DNA of 38,712 nt, from positions 1 through 38,712 of the forward strand of contig DDRT01000012.1 of assembly GCA_002343185.1 (NCBI GenBank). The letters are read 5' to 3'. Source of the stretch: Deltaproteobacteria bacterium UBA2409. Its GTDB lineage: Bacteria; Bdellovibrionota_C; UBA2361; DDRT01. This document shows positions 7,899 through 15,828 of this stretch, in pieces (position 1 is the first letter of the stretch; the number at the start of each line of letters is the position of its first letter). Under the pieces are notes generated by a model, which had not been told where the DNA came from, searched no databases, and saw nothing but the letters and a program-made list of their open reading frames with translations. Made by a program: the position numbers and the translations under genes.

Positions 7899-8675
7899 AT
7901 GAAGCCGTCGAAAAGTTTTGAAAATCTTCTAGAGATTGTACGAATTCTGCGTGACCCTGATAAAGGGTGCCCCTGGGATAAGGAGCAAACTCATAAATCT
8001 CTAACGCCCTACATAATCGAAGAAGCACACGAGATGGTTGAGGCTATCGAAACTAATGAGAGCGAGCTTCCTAAAGAGCTAGGAGACGTTCTTTTGCAAG
8101 TTCTTCTTCATAGCCAAATAGGGAAAGATGAAGGAAAATTTTCTTTTGAGGATGTAGTCTTTAAATTATCCGAAAAATTAATAGTGAGACATCCTCACGT
8201 TTTTGGTGACACAAAAGCCGAAACCTCAAAAAAAGTTCTAGAGAACTGGGAGCAGATTAAACAAAAAGAACTAAAGACTAATGAAAGTATTCTTGATGGG
8301 GTTCCTAAAAGAATGCCTGCACTTCTTCGTGCTCAAAGAACAGGAGAAAAAGCAGCACGAGTAGGTTTTGAGTGGGACACCTTAGATGAAATTAAAAATA
8401 AGGTTTTTGAGGAAATAAACGAGTTTCTTGAAATTGACCCAAACGATAAAGAAAGACTTGAAGATGAGTTTGGAGATATTTATTTTGCCCTTACTCAACT
8501 CTCAAGAAGGCTAAATCTAGACTCAGAGAAAGCACTTCATCGGGCGACTGATAAGTTTACCAGGCGATTTCAGGAACTTGAAAGAAGAGCCAAAAAGCCA
8601 CTTACAGATTTTACTCTGGGAGAACTAGACTTAATCTGGGAAGATATAAAGAAAGATGAGAAGGGATCTCTTTAA
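7899..8675 (+). CDS. mazG: Nucleoside triphosphate pyrophosphohydrolase MazG
   Basis: MazG hydrolyses (d)NTPs to the monophosphate and pyrophosphate, a cytoplasmic house-cleaning activity that in E. coli also lowers ppGpp during starvation. The 258-residue product has both MazG domains of the full-length enzyme. The first carries GCPWDKEQTHKSL and the metal-binding EExxE...ExxD set (Glu41, Glu42, Glu45, Glu60, Asp63). The second has VGFEWDT, EEINEFLE and DEFGDIYFAL. Its length matches the E. coli enzyme (about 263). The ATG at 7899 gives the normal N-terminus. Its 3' end overlaps the next gene by 20 bases, so the two are probably one transcript. Confidence 0.95.
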   Translation: MKPSKSFENLLEIVRILRDPDKGCPWDKEQTHKSLTPYIIEEAHEMVEAIETNESELPKELGDVLLQVLLHSQIGKDEGKFSFEDVVFKLSEKLIVRHPHVFGDTKAETSKKVLENWEQIKQKELKTNESILDGVPKRMPALLRAQRTGEKAARVGFEWDTLDEIKNKVFEEINEFLEIDPNDKERLEDEFGDIYFALTQLSRRLNLDSEKALHRATDKFTRRFQELERRAKKPLTDFTLGELDLIWEDIKKDEKGSL

Positions 8676-9936
8676 ACTTTTTCTTATTACAATCTTATCT
8701 ATACTCACATACATCTATACTTCAAATAGCCTTGCGCTATCTGTTTTTATTATCTCCCTATGGATTACAGAAGCTCTTCCACTTCCAGTAACAGCACTTC
8801 TTGTGCCTATCCTAGCTTCTCTTTTAGGAATACTAACCCCAGAGAAAGCTGCTTCTTCTTTTGGAAATGACATTATATTTCTGTTTATTGGGGTATTCTT
8901 TATCTCAAAAGCTGCCTCATCAAGTGGACTTACACAGAGATTAGCTAATTCTCTTTTAAAACTACCAACTAATAGCACCCCTCTCTTTACCTTTATGCTT
9001 CTACTAAGCACCTGGGCTATGAGCATGTTCTTCTCAAATACTGCAACGGTTGCTCTTATGCTTCCAATAATTTTGGGGGTATCAAACGAATTTAAGGATG
9101 AAAATCTCACAAAAAGACTTCTAATCGGCTCCTCTTTTGCTGCGTCATTTGGAGGAATGGCAACTCCTGTTGGAACCCCTCCTAATGCAATAGCAGTAGG
9201 ATTTCTAGAATCTAAAGGTATAGCTATAAATTTTTTAGACTGGGTCTTGGTAGGACTTCCATTTTCACTACTGATGTTCATTATTTCTTATATGATTTTA
9301 TCAGCAATTTTTCCTTTAAAAGCTGAAACCTGTTTAATTAAAAAGCAGAAAGTTGATATGCCACCAGTCAAATTTGAAGAGAAGGTTGCTATTTTCTCAC
9401 TGTTGATAGCTCTTACATTATGGCTATTTCCATCTTTCACAAACTTAAAAGTACCACTTGGCGCTGCAGCAATTTTGGCCGTGATCCCATTGTTTCTATC
9501 TGGGACGCTATCTTGGGAGAAGGCAAAAGAGATTGATTGGGGAACAGTTATATTATTTGGTGGTGGATTAACATTAGGTTCAGTTATTGAAGTAAGTGGG
9601 ATAACTGAGAATTTGAATCTTGCTTTCGATAACAAATTTGTATTGTTAGCTGTAATAGTTGGGGTATGTATTCTCCTATCCGAGGTCGGATCTAATACTG
9701 CCTCTGCGGCGATTCTCATTCCTCTTTTTTACTCTATCGCTCCAGATAGTACGATATTAATCGCTCTAGCATGTAGTTTTGGATTTATGCTTCCAGTTTC
9801 AACTCCTCCAAACGCAATTATTTACGGAACAGGTCAGGTGTCATTGAGAACTATGCTCAAAACTGGTGTTATTATAGACCTTCTTGGAATATTAATCCTT
9901 GCTACTTACTTCTATTTTTTAACGGTTACAGTCTAA
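8656..9936 (+). CDS. DASS/SLC13-type sodium-coupled anion symporter
   Basis: This 426-residue membrane protein has about eleven hydrophobic segments. It has the paired signature motifs of the divalent anion:Na+ symporter family: MFFSNTATVALMLP and GTPVGTPPNAIAVGF in the first half, EVGSNTASAAILIP and STPPNAIIYGTGQ in the second. The two SNT motifs bind substrate carboxylates and flanking Na+ in VcINDY-like transporters. Probable substrates are C4-dicarboxylates, citrate, sulfate or phosphate; sequence alone does not decide. It starts at an ATG inside the mazG 3' end (20-base overlap). A 106-base gap separates it from the converging yjfB-like gene. Confidence 0.93.
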   Translation: MRRDLFKLFLITILSILTYIYTSNSLALSVFIISLWITEALPLPVTALLVPILASLLGILTPEKAASSFGNDIIFLFIGVFFISKAASSSGLTQRLANSLLKLPTNSTPLFTFMLLLSTWAMSMFFSNTATVALMLPIILGVSNEFKDENLTKRLLIGSSFAASFGGMATPVGTPPNAIAVGFLESKGIAINFLDWVLVGLPFSLLMFIISYMILSAIFPLKAETCLIKKQKVDMPPVKFEEKVAIFSLLIALTLWLFPSFTNLKVPLGAAAILAVIPLFLSGTLSWEKAKEIDWGTVILFGGGLTLGSVIEVSGITENLNLAFDNKFVLLAVIVGVCILLSEVGSNTASAAILIPLFYSIAPDSTILIALACSFGFMLPVSTPPNAIIYGTGQVSLRTMLKTGVIIDLLGILILATYFYFLTVTV

Positions 9937-10042
9937 AACTTCCTGAAGAATTGTACGATTTAACTACTTAAGAAATAGCCCTGATCTATTATTTAATGGG
10001 GGGAGAGGAGGAGCTTTTATCATTTGTATAAGTTTGTTGATC

Positions 10043-10222
10043 TTAAGCCACCGCTAAATTTCTGCGACCATCTGGTGTTACTTCTGAGATGCCTTCTATG
10101 ATGGTTCCTATGACTGCTTCAAGCTGATCACTTGCTTTAACTTGAAGCGATACGCCTACTGTGTTGGAAACATTCGCTGCTTTTAGTTCCTTTGATATAC
10201 TTAGAGCGTCCGATATCTCCAT
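10043..10222 (-). CDS. Small YjfB-like putative motility protein (59 aa)
   Basis: A minus-strand reading frame of 59 codons plus stop begins MEISDALSISKELK and continues NVSNTVGVSLQVKASDQLE to a C-terminal NLAVA. Size, the M(D/E)I-S-A-L start, the amphipathic helix, the middle VSLQVKA and the C-terminal hydrophobic patch resemble the YjfB family (putative motility protein, about 60 residues) found in flagellated bacteria, whose function is not known. The ATG at 10222 is the only start giving the family N-terminus; I see no Shine-Dalgarno. It lies downstream of the large helical-protein gene on the same strand, with a structured stretch between them. Its short length makes it easy to miss. The assignment rests on overall resemblance. 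Confidence 0.65.
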   Translation of the reverse strand: MEISDALSISKELKAANVSNTVGVSLQVKASDQLEAVIGTIIEGISEVTPDGRRNLAVA

Positions 10223-10444
10223 AATAAAATTGTCGGTTCATATTCTGCTAATCTTTAAAGATAAATAATAAGAAAATCTATGAGAATATCTTACCAGCTA
10301 GATATCTAGCGTCTAGGGCAGCTGCTACACCATTTTCACTGGGATAAACCCAATTGCTTTTTAGCCTGTGGGACGACTACTTACCGTAACCGTCCTCAAG
10401 ATCTAGAAATTCAATCAATTAAAGAGATCGCTTATTGCACGCAG
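10223..10444 (-). other. Structured intergenic segment upstream of the YjfB-like gene; possible RNA element or gene remnant
   Basis: On the minus strand this segment contains several stems: GGACG/CGTCC around a 15-base loop, TGGG/CCCA around TTTAT, and a perfect 14-base palindrome GCTAGATATCTAGC (10297-10310). The same stretch also reads as peptide with one internal stop: a short EFLDLEDGYGK, stop, then SSHRLKSNWVYPSENG followed by VAAALDARYLAGKIFS and a stop, with no good start codon. It is therefore either a 5' leader RNA of the small motility gene or a decayed short gene. It does not match the c-di-GMP, SAM, TPP or cobalamin riboswitch consensus sequences as I know them. Confidence 0.35.
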
Positions 10445-12943
10445 TTAGTGAGGAGAAATTGGGGGCGAGGCTTCGATAGATTTTGTTAAAGCATCTTTTA
10501 ACTCAGCAGTTGATTTTGAGTTAGTATCAATACCTAAATGCTTTGCAACTCTCTCATATATCTCTGGATTGTTAGCGAGCTTAGATTGCTCAAGAATCCC
10601 TAAAACAATTTTTAACCCAAATTCAGGCTTTTCTAAGAGACCAGTTATAAATCTTATTTGCTTATAATCAGGATAAAAAACATCAATTTTTCTAGGATCT
10701 TTCTCAGTCCTAGATGGTAGCTGATTGAAAAACTCAGAGCAAAGTGAAATTTTGACGTCTTCAGTAGAGATTGCGGCAATCTTAAAAATAGTTTTCATTC
10801 GTATTAACCCTGCATCATGAAAGGGTTGAAATTTTATTGACGGATCGGAGAATCCAGATTTTTTAACATATTCTAATATAGCTCTAAGCATTAACGTGTA
10901 TTTTTCCTCAGGAGTGAAAGGGTGATTTTCTCTTCTTGCATCAGATCTTTCCCTCATAATGATTTGAACTTTATCTAGATAAGAACTCTGTATAGTACCA
11001 AGGAGAAAATCAGCAATTTTCTTGCTAATTGGCAGGTCTGTTGGAATTCTAGGGAGGAGTTCTAATAAATTCTCAAATTTTCTCTCATCCCACGAAGAAA
11101 TTGAATAACCTTCGTTATTAATATCTTTTGCTACATTAAGAAATGCCTCTGCAATTTCTTCCATAGAAAACTGATCTAAGTGATGGTCTAGGAAGAAAAA
11201 CAAAATAGTTTCTGGATTATGTGAATCACGAACTTCTTTAAGTATATGTTCTAAAATTTCATCTCTGTGATCATGAATTTCAACACGTGCACCACTTAAA
11301 TTATTATCAAATATACTTAAATCAAAAGTATTAGCAATTTGAAGAATAGTGGAAAAGTAAGGTTTCCCTACAGAGCTTAGGGCCATATGAAGTAATGCTT
11401 TTGGACAATTTCTTCCAACCTCCAAAACTCTTTGTCTTAGTGCCCTATATGTTAGTCCAGTTCCATCAGGAATAACCCTGTCTGCAATATGACTAATATA
11501 AATTGGAATGATTAAATTATTTAAATGGTCTAAATTTTTTTGCTTTCTGTTATAAGTAGCTGGAATTAGATTTAGCTCTATAAGCCGATCGATAACTTTA
11601 TCCCTTTCTAATAGGTTCAAAGACTTTAGGTCTTCAAGTGACCTTTCAAAAACGGCCTCATGAGAAAGTACATTAACAGGAAAATTACATTCCCTAACTA
11701 ATTCATTAAGTACCGTTCTGATATCATATTCTGATGCTCCAAATACCCTAAAAACTGAAATGCGATTTTTAGGAGGAAGAAGAGGAGAAATTTTACTTTT
11801 ACTACTATCGAAGTTCTTAACAGCACTACAAAAATCATTAAAAGTTTCTGGACGCTCTCCTTTAAATAACGGGTCATTAACTTTAAGATAGCTTAAATTT
11901 ATATGCCCAAGTTCAAGTGCAGAAGCACAGTAACTTTCAATAATTGTTGAGGAAGTAGGGCAATAATCCCACGCTACTGCTAAAAGATTAAGAATCCTTC
12001 TTTTTGAATCAGGGGTCTTATCTTCTAACTTTTGAGCAGCTATAGAAAGTAAAAGCCCTCCTCCAAAAATATCTTCTTCTATTAAATCTGATGCAAATCT
12101 TTTTAAGTCTTCAAGGGAGAGATCTATACTCGCTACGAGATCTAAGGGTGCAGAATAGATCTCTTCAATTGAAGTTTTTAAACTAGTAGTCACTTCATGT
12201 AGTGCCCTAATTGCAGATATACGAGTGGCTTCTGGAAGAGTTGCGTCGCAGAATCTTTCATATAGCTTTGCAAATACCCATAATTTATCTTCTTTTGATA
12301 GTTTAAATAACTCATCAATCCTATCTGTTCTATGATTGTAGATTAACTCTAAAGTAGCTCTAGCTGCTTTTGATCCATCTGAGCCTTTAGTTTCTGCTAA
12401 AAGTGAGGTGACCCATTTCATTTCCTCTGCTCTTTTTATGATAAGTTCAGTTGTAGCTAAAATATCATGATCTAAAACTAAGCCCCGTTCTTTTAGGATT
12501 GTGAATCCTTCTTCAATCTGGCCTAAGCTTATTGATTTACAAACAAGGGTAATTCCAAGAAGATTTGCGGCTTCACTTTGATATACTACCTCACTTCCTT
12601 GACATGATAGAGATGCAAGTCTTAGCAGGCCTGCTAATGCGTCACTTCCTGGATCCCTTTGATAATCAAGGAAAAAACTAATTGCTAGTTCATCTCGTCC
12701 CCAGTCAAAAGAAGTTAAGAGTGAAGGAGTAAAAATAATTGAAGCTGCTCTTTGGTCTTCAGGAAGTTCTCCAATTACTGAATTAGAATTAGTAGTTAGC
12801 CTTTTAAGAAATTCAGTCCGTTCACCTGTTAAACTGATATCAACTAAGCCTATAGGGTCTTGTAATAGCTCAGAAAGGGCTTGAATCTCTTCAGAATCTT
12901 CTAATGTCTGGTCCATGATTTGATTAGCCTTAAAAGATACCAT
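10445..12943 (-). CDS. Large helical protein of unknown function (HEAT-repeat-like)
   Basis: From ATG 12943 the product is 832 residues and I do not recognise it. It has no signal peptide or membrane segment and looks almost wholly alpha-helical, with Leu-rich amphipathic helices throughout (for example IRALHEVTTSL, FLLGTIQSSYLDKVQII), consistent with an alpha-solenoid such as HEAT/ARM repeats. There is no obvious catalytic motif. The reading frame stays open to a GTG at 13078, but those extra 45 codons overlap the divergent MutS-like reading frame; ATG 12943 (MVSFKANQ) or ATG 12916 (MDQTLEDS) is more likely. The head-to-head placement with a MutS-like ATPase suggests shared control or a shared complex, which is inference. 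The C-terminus ends with KSIEASPPISPH. Confidence 0.75.
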   Translation of the reverse strand: MVSFKANQIMDQTLEDSEEIQALSELLQDPIGLVDISLTGERTEFLKRLTTNSNSVIGELPEDQRAASIIFTPSLLTSFDWGRDELAISFFLDYQRDPGSDALAGLLRLASLSCQGSEVVYQSEAANLLGITLVCKSISLGQIEEGFTILKERGLVLDHDILATTELIIKRAEEMKWVTSLLAETKGSDGSKAARATLELIYNHRTDRIDELFKLSKEDKLWVFAKLYERFCDATLPEATRISAIRALHEVTTSLKTSIEEIYSAPLDLVASIDLSLEDLKRFASDLIEEDIFGGGLLLSIAAQKLEDKTPDSKRRILNLLAVAWDYCPTSSTIIESYCASALELGHINLSYLKVNDPLFKGERPETFNDFCSAVKNFDSSKSKISPLLPPKNRISVFRVFGASEYDIRTVLNELVRECNFPVNVLSHEAVFERSLEDLKSLNLLERDKVIDRLIELNLIPATYNRKQKNLDHLNNLIIPIYISHIADRVIPDGTGLTYRALRQRVLEVGRNCPKALLHMALSSVGKPYFSTILQIANTFDLSIFDNNLSGARVEIHDHRDEILEHILKEVRDSHNPETILFFFLDHHLDQFSMEEIAEAFLNVAKDINNEGYSISSWDERKFENLLELLPRIPTDLPISKKIADFLLGTIQSSYLDKVQIIMRERSDARRENHPFTPEEKYTLMLRAILEYVKKSGFSDPSIKFQPFHDAGLIRMKTIFKIAAISTEDVKISLCSEFFNQLPSRTEKDPRKIDVFYPDYKQIRFITGLLEKPEFGLKIVLGILEQSKLANNPEIYERVAKHLGIDTNSKSTAELKDALTKSIEASPPISPH

Positions 12944-13070
12944 AAAACTATGTTTTAAATCATATTTGCCTAAAAAAATTGGGCTTAATAGGTATTTTTT
13001 TGTGGCGGAATTAGAATTTAGACCTTCAACACAAATAGGGGAGAGTCCCCCATCGCTATCAAAAGTGCTT

Positions 13071-14735
13071 GTGCGCACTGAAAGTGTCGTGACTGCGGAT
13101 CTAGTTACATTAGATGCTTCTAAAAGGACTTCTGCATCAACCTGTTTTGAAAGAGTATTATCTGTAGATAGACCAAAAATTCTTGCAGAAGATACTGTCA
13201 GATTTCTTGAGGTAGAAACATTACTTGAGCACTTACCAACGCCTCAGACTACATCTGGAAGAAGTGCTCTTTATAATTCATTAACAAATCCAACAAATAA
13301 TTTTGAGGTTATCGTAGATAGAAGAGATGCAATTAGATACTTAAACGAGAACCCCGAAGTTAGATCTAAGTTTGAATCTGTAGTTAAAGCGCTAGGAATC
13401 TTAATAGAAACTAGCCTTGAAATTGAGGAATATGGTCTTGAGCGTTTAGTTGCTAAGTTAATTGGGATTAGAAGTAGAGCTGAAAAAGTATTTGTAACAG
13501 TTACTAATCTTCCAGACGTTAACGAGTGTCCATTACTATTAGGTATCAAGGAAGAATTAGAAGCTTTTATTGATAGCCCTGCGTTTCAAGATCTATTAAA
13601 TCCTATTGGCTATTCAAAGAACAAGTTTTATCCGCAATCTGAATTTGGCAACCTAAAAAAAATTAAAGTTTTAAATAATCAAGATTCAGTTCAAGATATA
13701 TTCAGAAATACTCGAGTCCTTAACTACTACTTTGGAGCGATGATGGGAGCTGGATTTATTGGAATCGGTATCTGTGAGGAGGGTATCAAAAATTCACATC
13801 TTGGTGGGTACTTTATAGGGCTCTTTTGTGCCTCTTTGTTCGGTTTTATGGCAAATGAATGCTATCAAATGCCTAAACGAAGTAAGCTGTTTGATAACTT
13901 AGACACGTTTATTAGGGATCAAGATCCATCATTTATATTATCTGGTAAATTTGAAAGAATAACTTCTACATTTGGTTTATTAGATGAACTTTGCTCTCAA
14001 TCATGGGCGAAAGGGAATTTTCTAGAGCTAGTTGATGAAGAGAATCACTCAATAAAACTTAAAAATGCTAGAAATCCTCAGTTAGAATATTCTGGAGAAA
14101 ACCCTGTTCCAATTGATATTGAGTTAGATAGTGGAACACCTTTAGCAATCACTGGTCCAAAAGCTTGTGGGAAGACTGGAGCCATTAAAACCATTCTTCA
14201 GATTCAGTTACTAACACAAGCAGGATTTAAGGCTCCGGCAGAAGAGGGAAGAGTTTGTGTTGCAGATTATATTGTAATGGATGCATTTGAAGTTTCAACA
14301 TTAGCTGATGGAACTTCAAGCGCTCAAAAAGCTCTCGAATCGCATGGAAGAATTTTCAATTCAATAGGCCCAGAGAGAGCAATAGCTTTCTTTGATGAAC
14401 TAGGGCAAGGTGCTTCCGATATTGAGGTAGCCCCTCTAATTAGGGATGATTACTTGCCATTTTTACGGGACAACAATGTTACATCAATCTTAGTTCTTCA
14501 TAACAATGACTTTGTGACTGAACTAGTAGGTATGGGATTGGTAAAACCAGTCTGCGTTAAAGAAGCAAAGGGGAAACCTACTTACACACTTTATGAAGGA
14601 GTTTCAGACCAAAGTAATTACTTAGAACTTGCTAGACGCTCCGGAGTTTCAGGAGAGAATCTCAGAGCTATAACAAGAAGAAATCAGGAAGCTCGAGAAC
14701 GCAAAAAAAGATTGCAAGACGATAATAGCCTATAG
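13071..14735 (+). CDS. MutS-like ATPase with a membrane-spanning middle section
   Basis: The C-terminal 190 residues are a MutS-type ABC ATPase. They have a Walker A ITGPKACGKTGA, the DxxxxSTLADGTSS stretch that stands where MutS proteins have their signature motif, and Walker B with the dimer signature FFDELGQGAS (MutS: DELGRGTS). LVLHNNDF replaces the usual STHY. The N-terminal half has MutS core/clamp-like helices (ALYNSLTNPTNNFEVIVDRR), but no mismatch-binding or connector domain is recognisable. Two hydrophobic segments near the middle (YYFGAMMGAGFIGIGI and YFIGLFCASLFGFM) suggest membrane anchoring, as in some Bacteroidota MutS paralogues. DNA mismatch repair is therefore doubtful. No ATG is in frame before the middle of the protein. 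GTG 13071 leaves a normal divergent spacer; TTG 12966 would add 35 residues and leave only 22 bases. Confidence 0.75.
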   Translation: MRTESVVTADLVTLDASKRTSASTCFERVLSVDRPKILAEDTVRFLEVETLLEHLPTPQTTSGRSALYNSLTNPTNNFEVIVDRRDAIRYLNENPEVRSKFESVVKALGILIETSLEIEEYGLERLVAKLIGIRSRAEKVFVTVTNLPDVNECPLLLGIKEELEAFIDSPAFQDLLNPIGYSKNKFYPQSEFGNLKKIKVLNNQDSVQDIFRNTRVLNYYFGAMMGAGFIGIGICEEGIKNSHLGGYFIGLFCASLFGFMANECYQMPKRSKLFDNLDTFIRDQDPSFILSGKFERITSTFGLLDELCSQSWAKGNFLELVDEENHSIKLKNARNPQLEYSGENPVPIDIELDSGTPLAITGPKACGKTGAIKTILQIQLLTQAGFKAPAEEGRVCVADYIVMDAFEVSTLADGTSSAQKALESHGRIFNSIGPERAIAFFDELGQGASDIEVAPLIRDDYLPFLRDNNVTSILVLHNNDFVTELVGMGLVKPVCVKEAKGKPTYTLYEGVSDQSNYLELARRSGVSGENLRAITRRNQEARERKKRLQDDNSL

Positions 14736-14769
14736 AGGGGCTACTTAAGTTTTATACACATTTTTTGAA

Positions 14770-14804
14770 TGGCTAATTTCGAATCTAGCCAATGATCATT
14801 AGCC
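14770..14804. terminator. Alternative stem-loops between converging genes
   Basis: TGGCTA (14770-14775) can pair with TAGCCA (14786-14791), while GGCTAAT (14771-14777) can instead pair with ATTAGCC (14798-14804). An AATGATCATT palindrome lies between. The site is in the 124-base gap between the MutS-like gene and the converging EAL gene, so bidirectional transcription termination is the simplest reading. There is no strong T-run. Confidence 0.3.
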
Positions 14805-14859
14805 TAAACGCTTGGACTCCGACCTCTTTCCAGATCCAAATAAGTAAAATGATTCACTC

Positions 14860-15648
14860 TTAATAAGAATCAGTAAAAAACCTTGGATTCTGTGCTATGT
14901 CAGCAGCACTAATGTGCGGAAGGAATCTAAGCTCTCCATTGCCAGCAGTGAAAGACTTCATTGAAATTTCAGTAAGTGATTGAGGAACTCCGATTCCAAA
15001 TCCTTGGAATAAAAATTGTTCAGGTAAGTCATCTCTAGTAACTCCTAAACATCCTGCAATCTCTTCTAGTGCATCTCCCATACGATAGCCCTCGTATCCT
15101 TCATGAACCACTTCCCAAAGGGGCCTGTCAAATAACAATTCTCCTATTTCCCTAAAAAATTCTGGATCTGTTTTCCATACTGGAAAGGCTTCTGGAGGAA
15201 ATTTTAAAAATAGTTTTCTATTAGAGTGAACATCTTTGATAATCGGTAAGTCAGTACTTGTAATATCATCAAAGGCAAACACTACTGATCTATTCGAGTT
15301 AACAAACCAGGAAAACGCAGAATCTCTATCTTTTTCTCCTACTTCAACAACATACGGAGCATCTTCAAACCTCTTTTCAAGTATATAAAGATTTCGACCT
15401 GTAACATTTACAAATGTTAAAAGAGACAGTGGAAGATCCTGTATTCTATCTAAGAGAAAGGCTTCTCCACCCTCTTGCTCAAGTAACTCCTCAAGGAAGT
15501 CACTTGGTAGTATCATTTCGTCGTCCCTTCTTGCCCTAACTAAAGCCTCTGCGCCAACAAGTCTAAAATTTGGAGCAACAATTGGCTGATACAAGAATTC
15601 AATTTGAAAATCTCCTCTCTTGAGGTGAACAACGTCTGGATCAATCAT
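14860..15648 (-). CDS. Stand-alone EAL-domain protein (probable c-di-GMP phosphodiesterase, divergent)
   Basis: The 262 residues are one divergent EAL domain with no sensor or GGDEF part. Family landmarks can be aligned in order: EFLYQPIV then GAEALVRA (Glu34-Ala-Leu), FVNVTGRNL (Asn81), VVEVGEKD (Glu102, the ITE position), FAFDDITS (Asp127, Asp128; DDFGTG in typical members), LFLKF (Lys149), VVHEGYEG (Glu183; AEGVE) and LFQGFGIGVP (Gln215; QGYLF). The metal and catalytic residues thus seem mostly kept, while the loop-6 sequence after the Asp pair is altered. Such proteins cleave cyclic di-GMP to pGpG and favour motility; the degenerate loop leaves open a binding-only role. The promoter just upstream overlaps a perfect palindrome. 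Confidence 0.8.
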   Translation of the reverse strand: MIDPDVVHLKRGDFQIEFLYQPIVAPNFRLVGAEALVRARRDDEMILPSDFLEELLEQEGGEAFLLDRIQDLPLSLLTFVNVTGRNLYILEKRFEDAPYVVEVGEKDRDSAFSWFVNSNRSVVFAFDDITSTDLPIIKDVHSNRKLFLKFPPEAFPVWKTDPEFFREIGELLFDRPLWEVVHEGYEGYRMGDALEEIAGCLGVTRDDLPEQFLFQGFGIGVPQSLTEISMKSFTAGNGELRFLPHISAADIAQNPRFFTDSY

Positions 15649-15654
15649 TTATTC

Positions 15655-15683
15655 ATTATAGAGTTGATTTAATCTTAATCAAC
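15655..15683 (-). promoter_or_regulatory. Promoter with operator-like palindrome for the EAL gene
   Basis: On the minus strand TTGATT (15682-15677), a 16-base spacer and a perfect TATAAT (15660-15655) form a strong sigma-70-type promoter. Only six bases separate the -10 box from the ATG, so the transcript would be leaderless or nearly so. GTTGATT-N7-AATCAAC (15663-15683) is a perfect inverted repeat covering the -35 box and spacer, exactly where a dimeric repressor would block transcription. Confidence 0.6.
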
Positions 15684-15787
15684 GTGTGTGTTTACTATCC
15701 ATTATAAGCTAGGTTTCCATGCGTTACAGGCTCCAGCCCAAACTGAATACAATCTGGATCAAGGCTAATTTCCGTAAACCTTCCGTA

Positions 15788-15815
15788 TTGAGTAAGAATA
15801 TCCGCGTGATAAGAT
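15788..15815 (+). promoter_or_regulatory. Probable promoter of the DUF1826 gene
   Basis: TTGAGT (15788-15793), a 16-base spacer and TAAGAT (15810-15815) lie 13 bases before the ATG of the DUF1826 gene. The -35 and -10 boxes each depart from consensus at one or two positions. No operator is evident. Confidence 0.4.
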
Positions 15816-15828
15816 CTTAGTAAATTCT

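Noticed and set aside
8715..9281. Minus-strand 188-codon frame inside the DASS symporter gene
   Set aside because: The plus-strand symporter is unambiguous; the reverse frame is a by-product of its codon use.
10223..10444. c-di-GMP (GEMM) riboswitch upstream of the YjfB-like gene
   Set aside because: The conserved GGGCAAACC and GACGCAAAGCC blocks are absent on both strands.
14534..14555. Degenerate copy of the GGACTGG palindrome in the MutS-like gene
   Set aside because: It has a deletion and mismatches and encodes a plausible conserved-looking segment; chance resemblance is more likely.
13071..14735. DNA mismatch repair protein MutS
   Set aside because: The mismatch-binding and connector domains are missing and membrane segments are present, so the MutS1 role is not supported.
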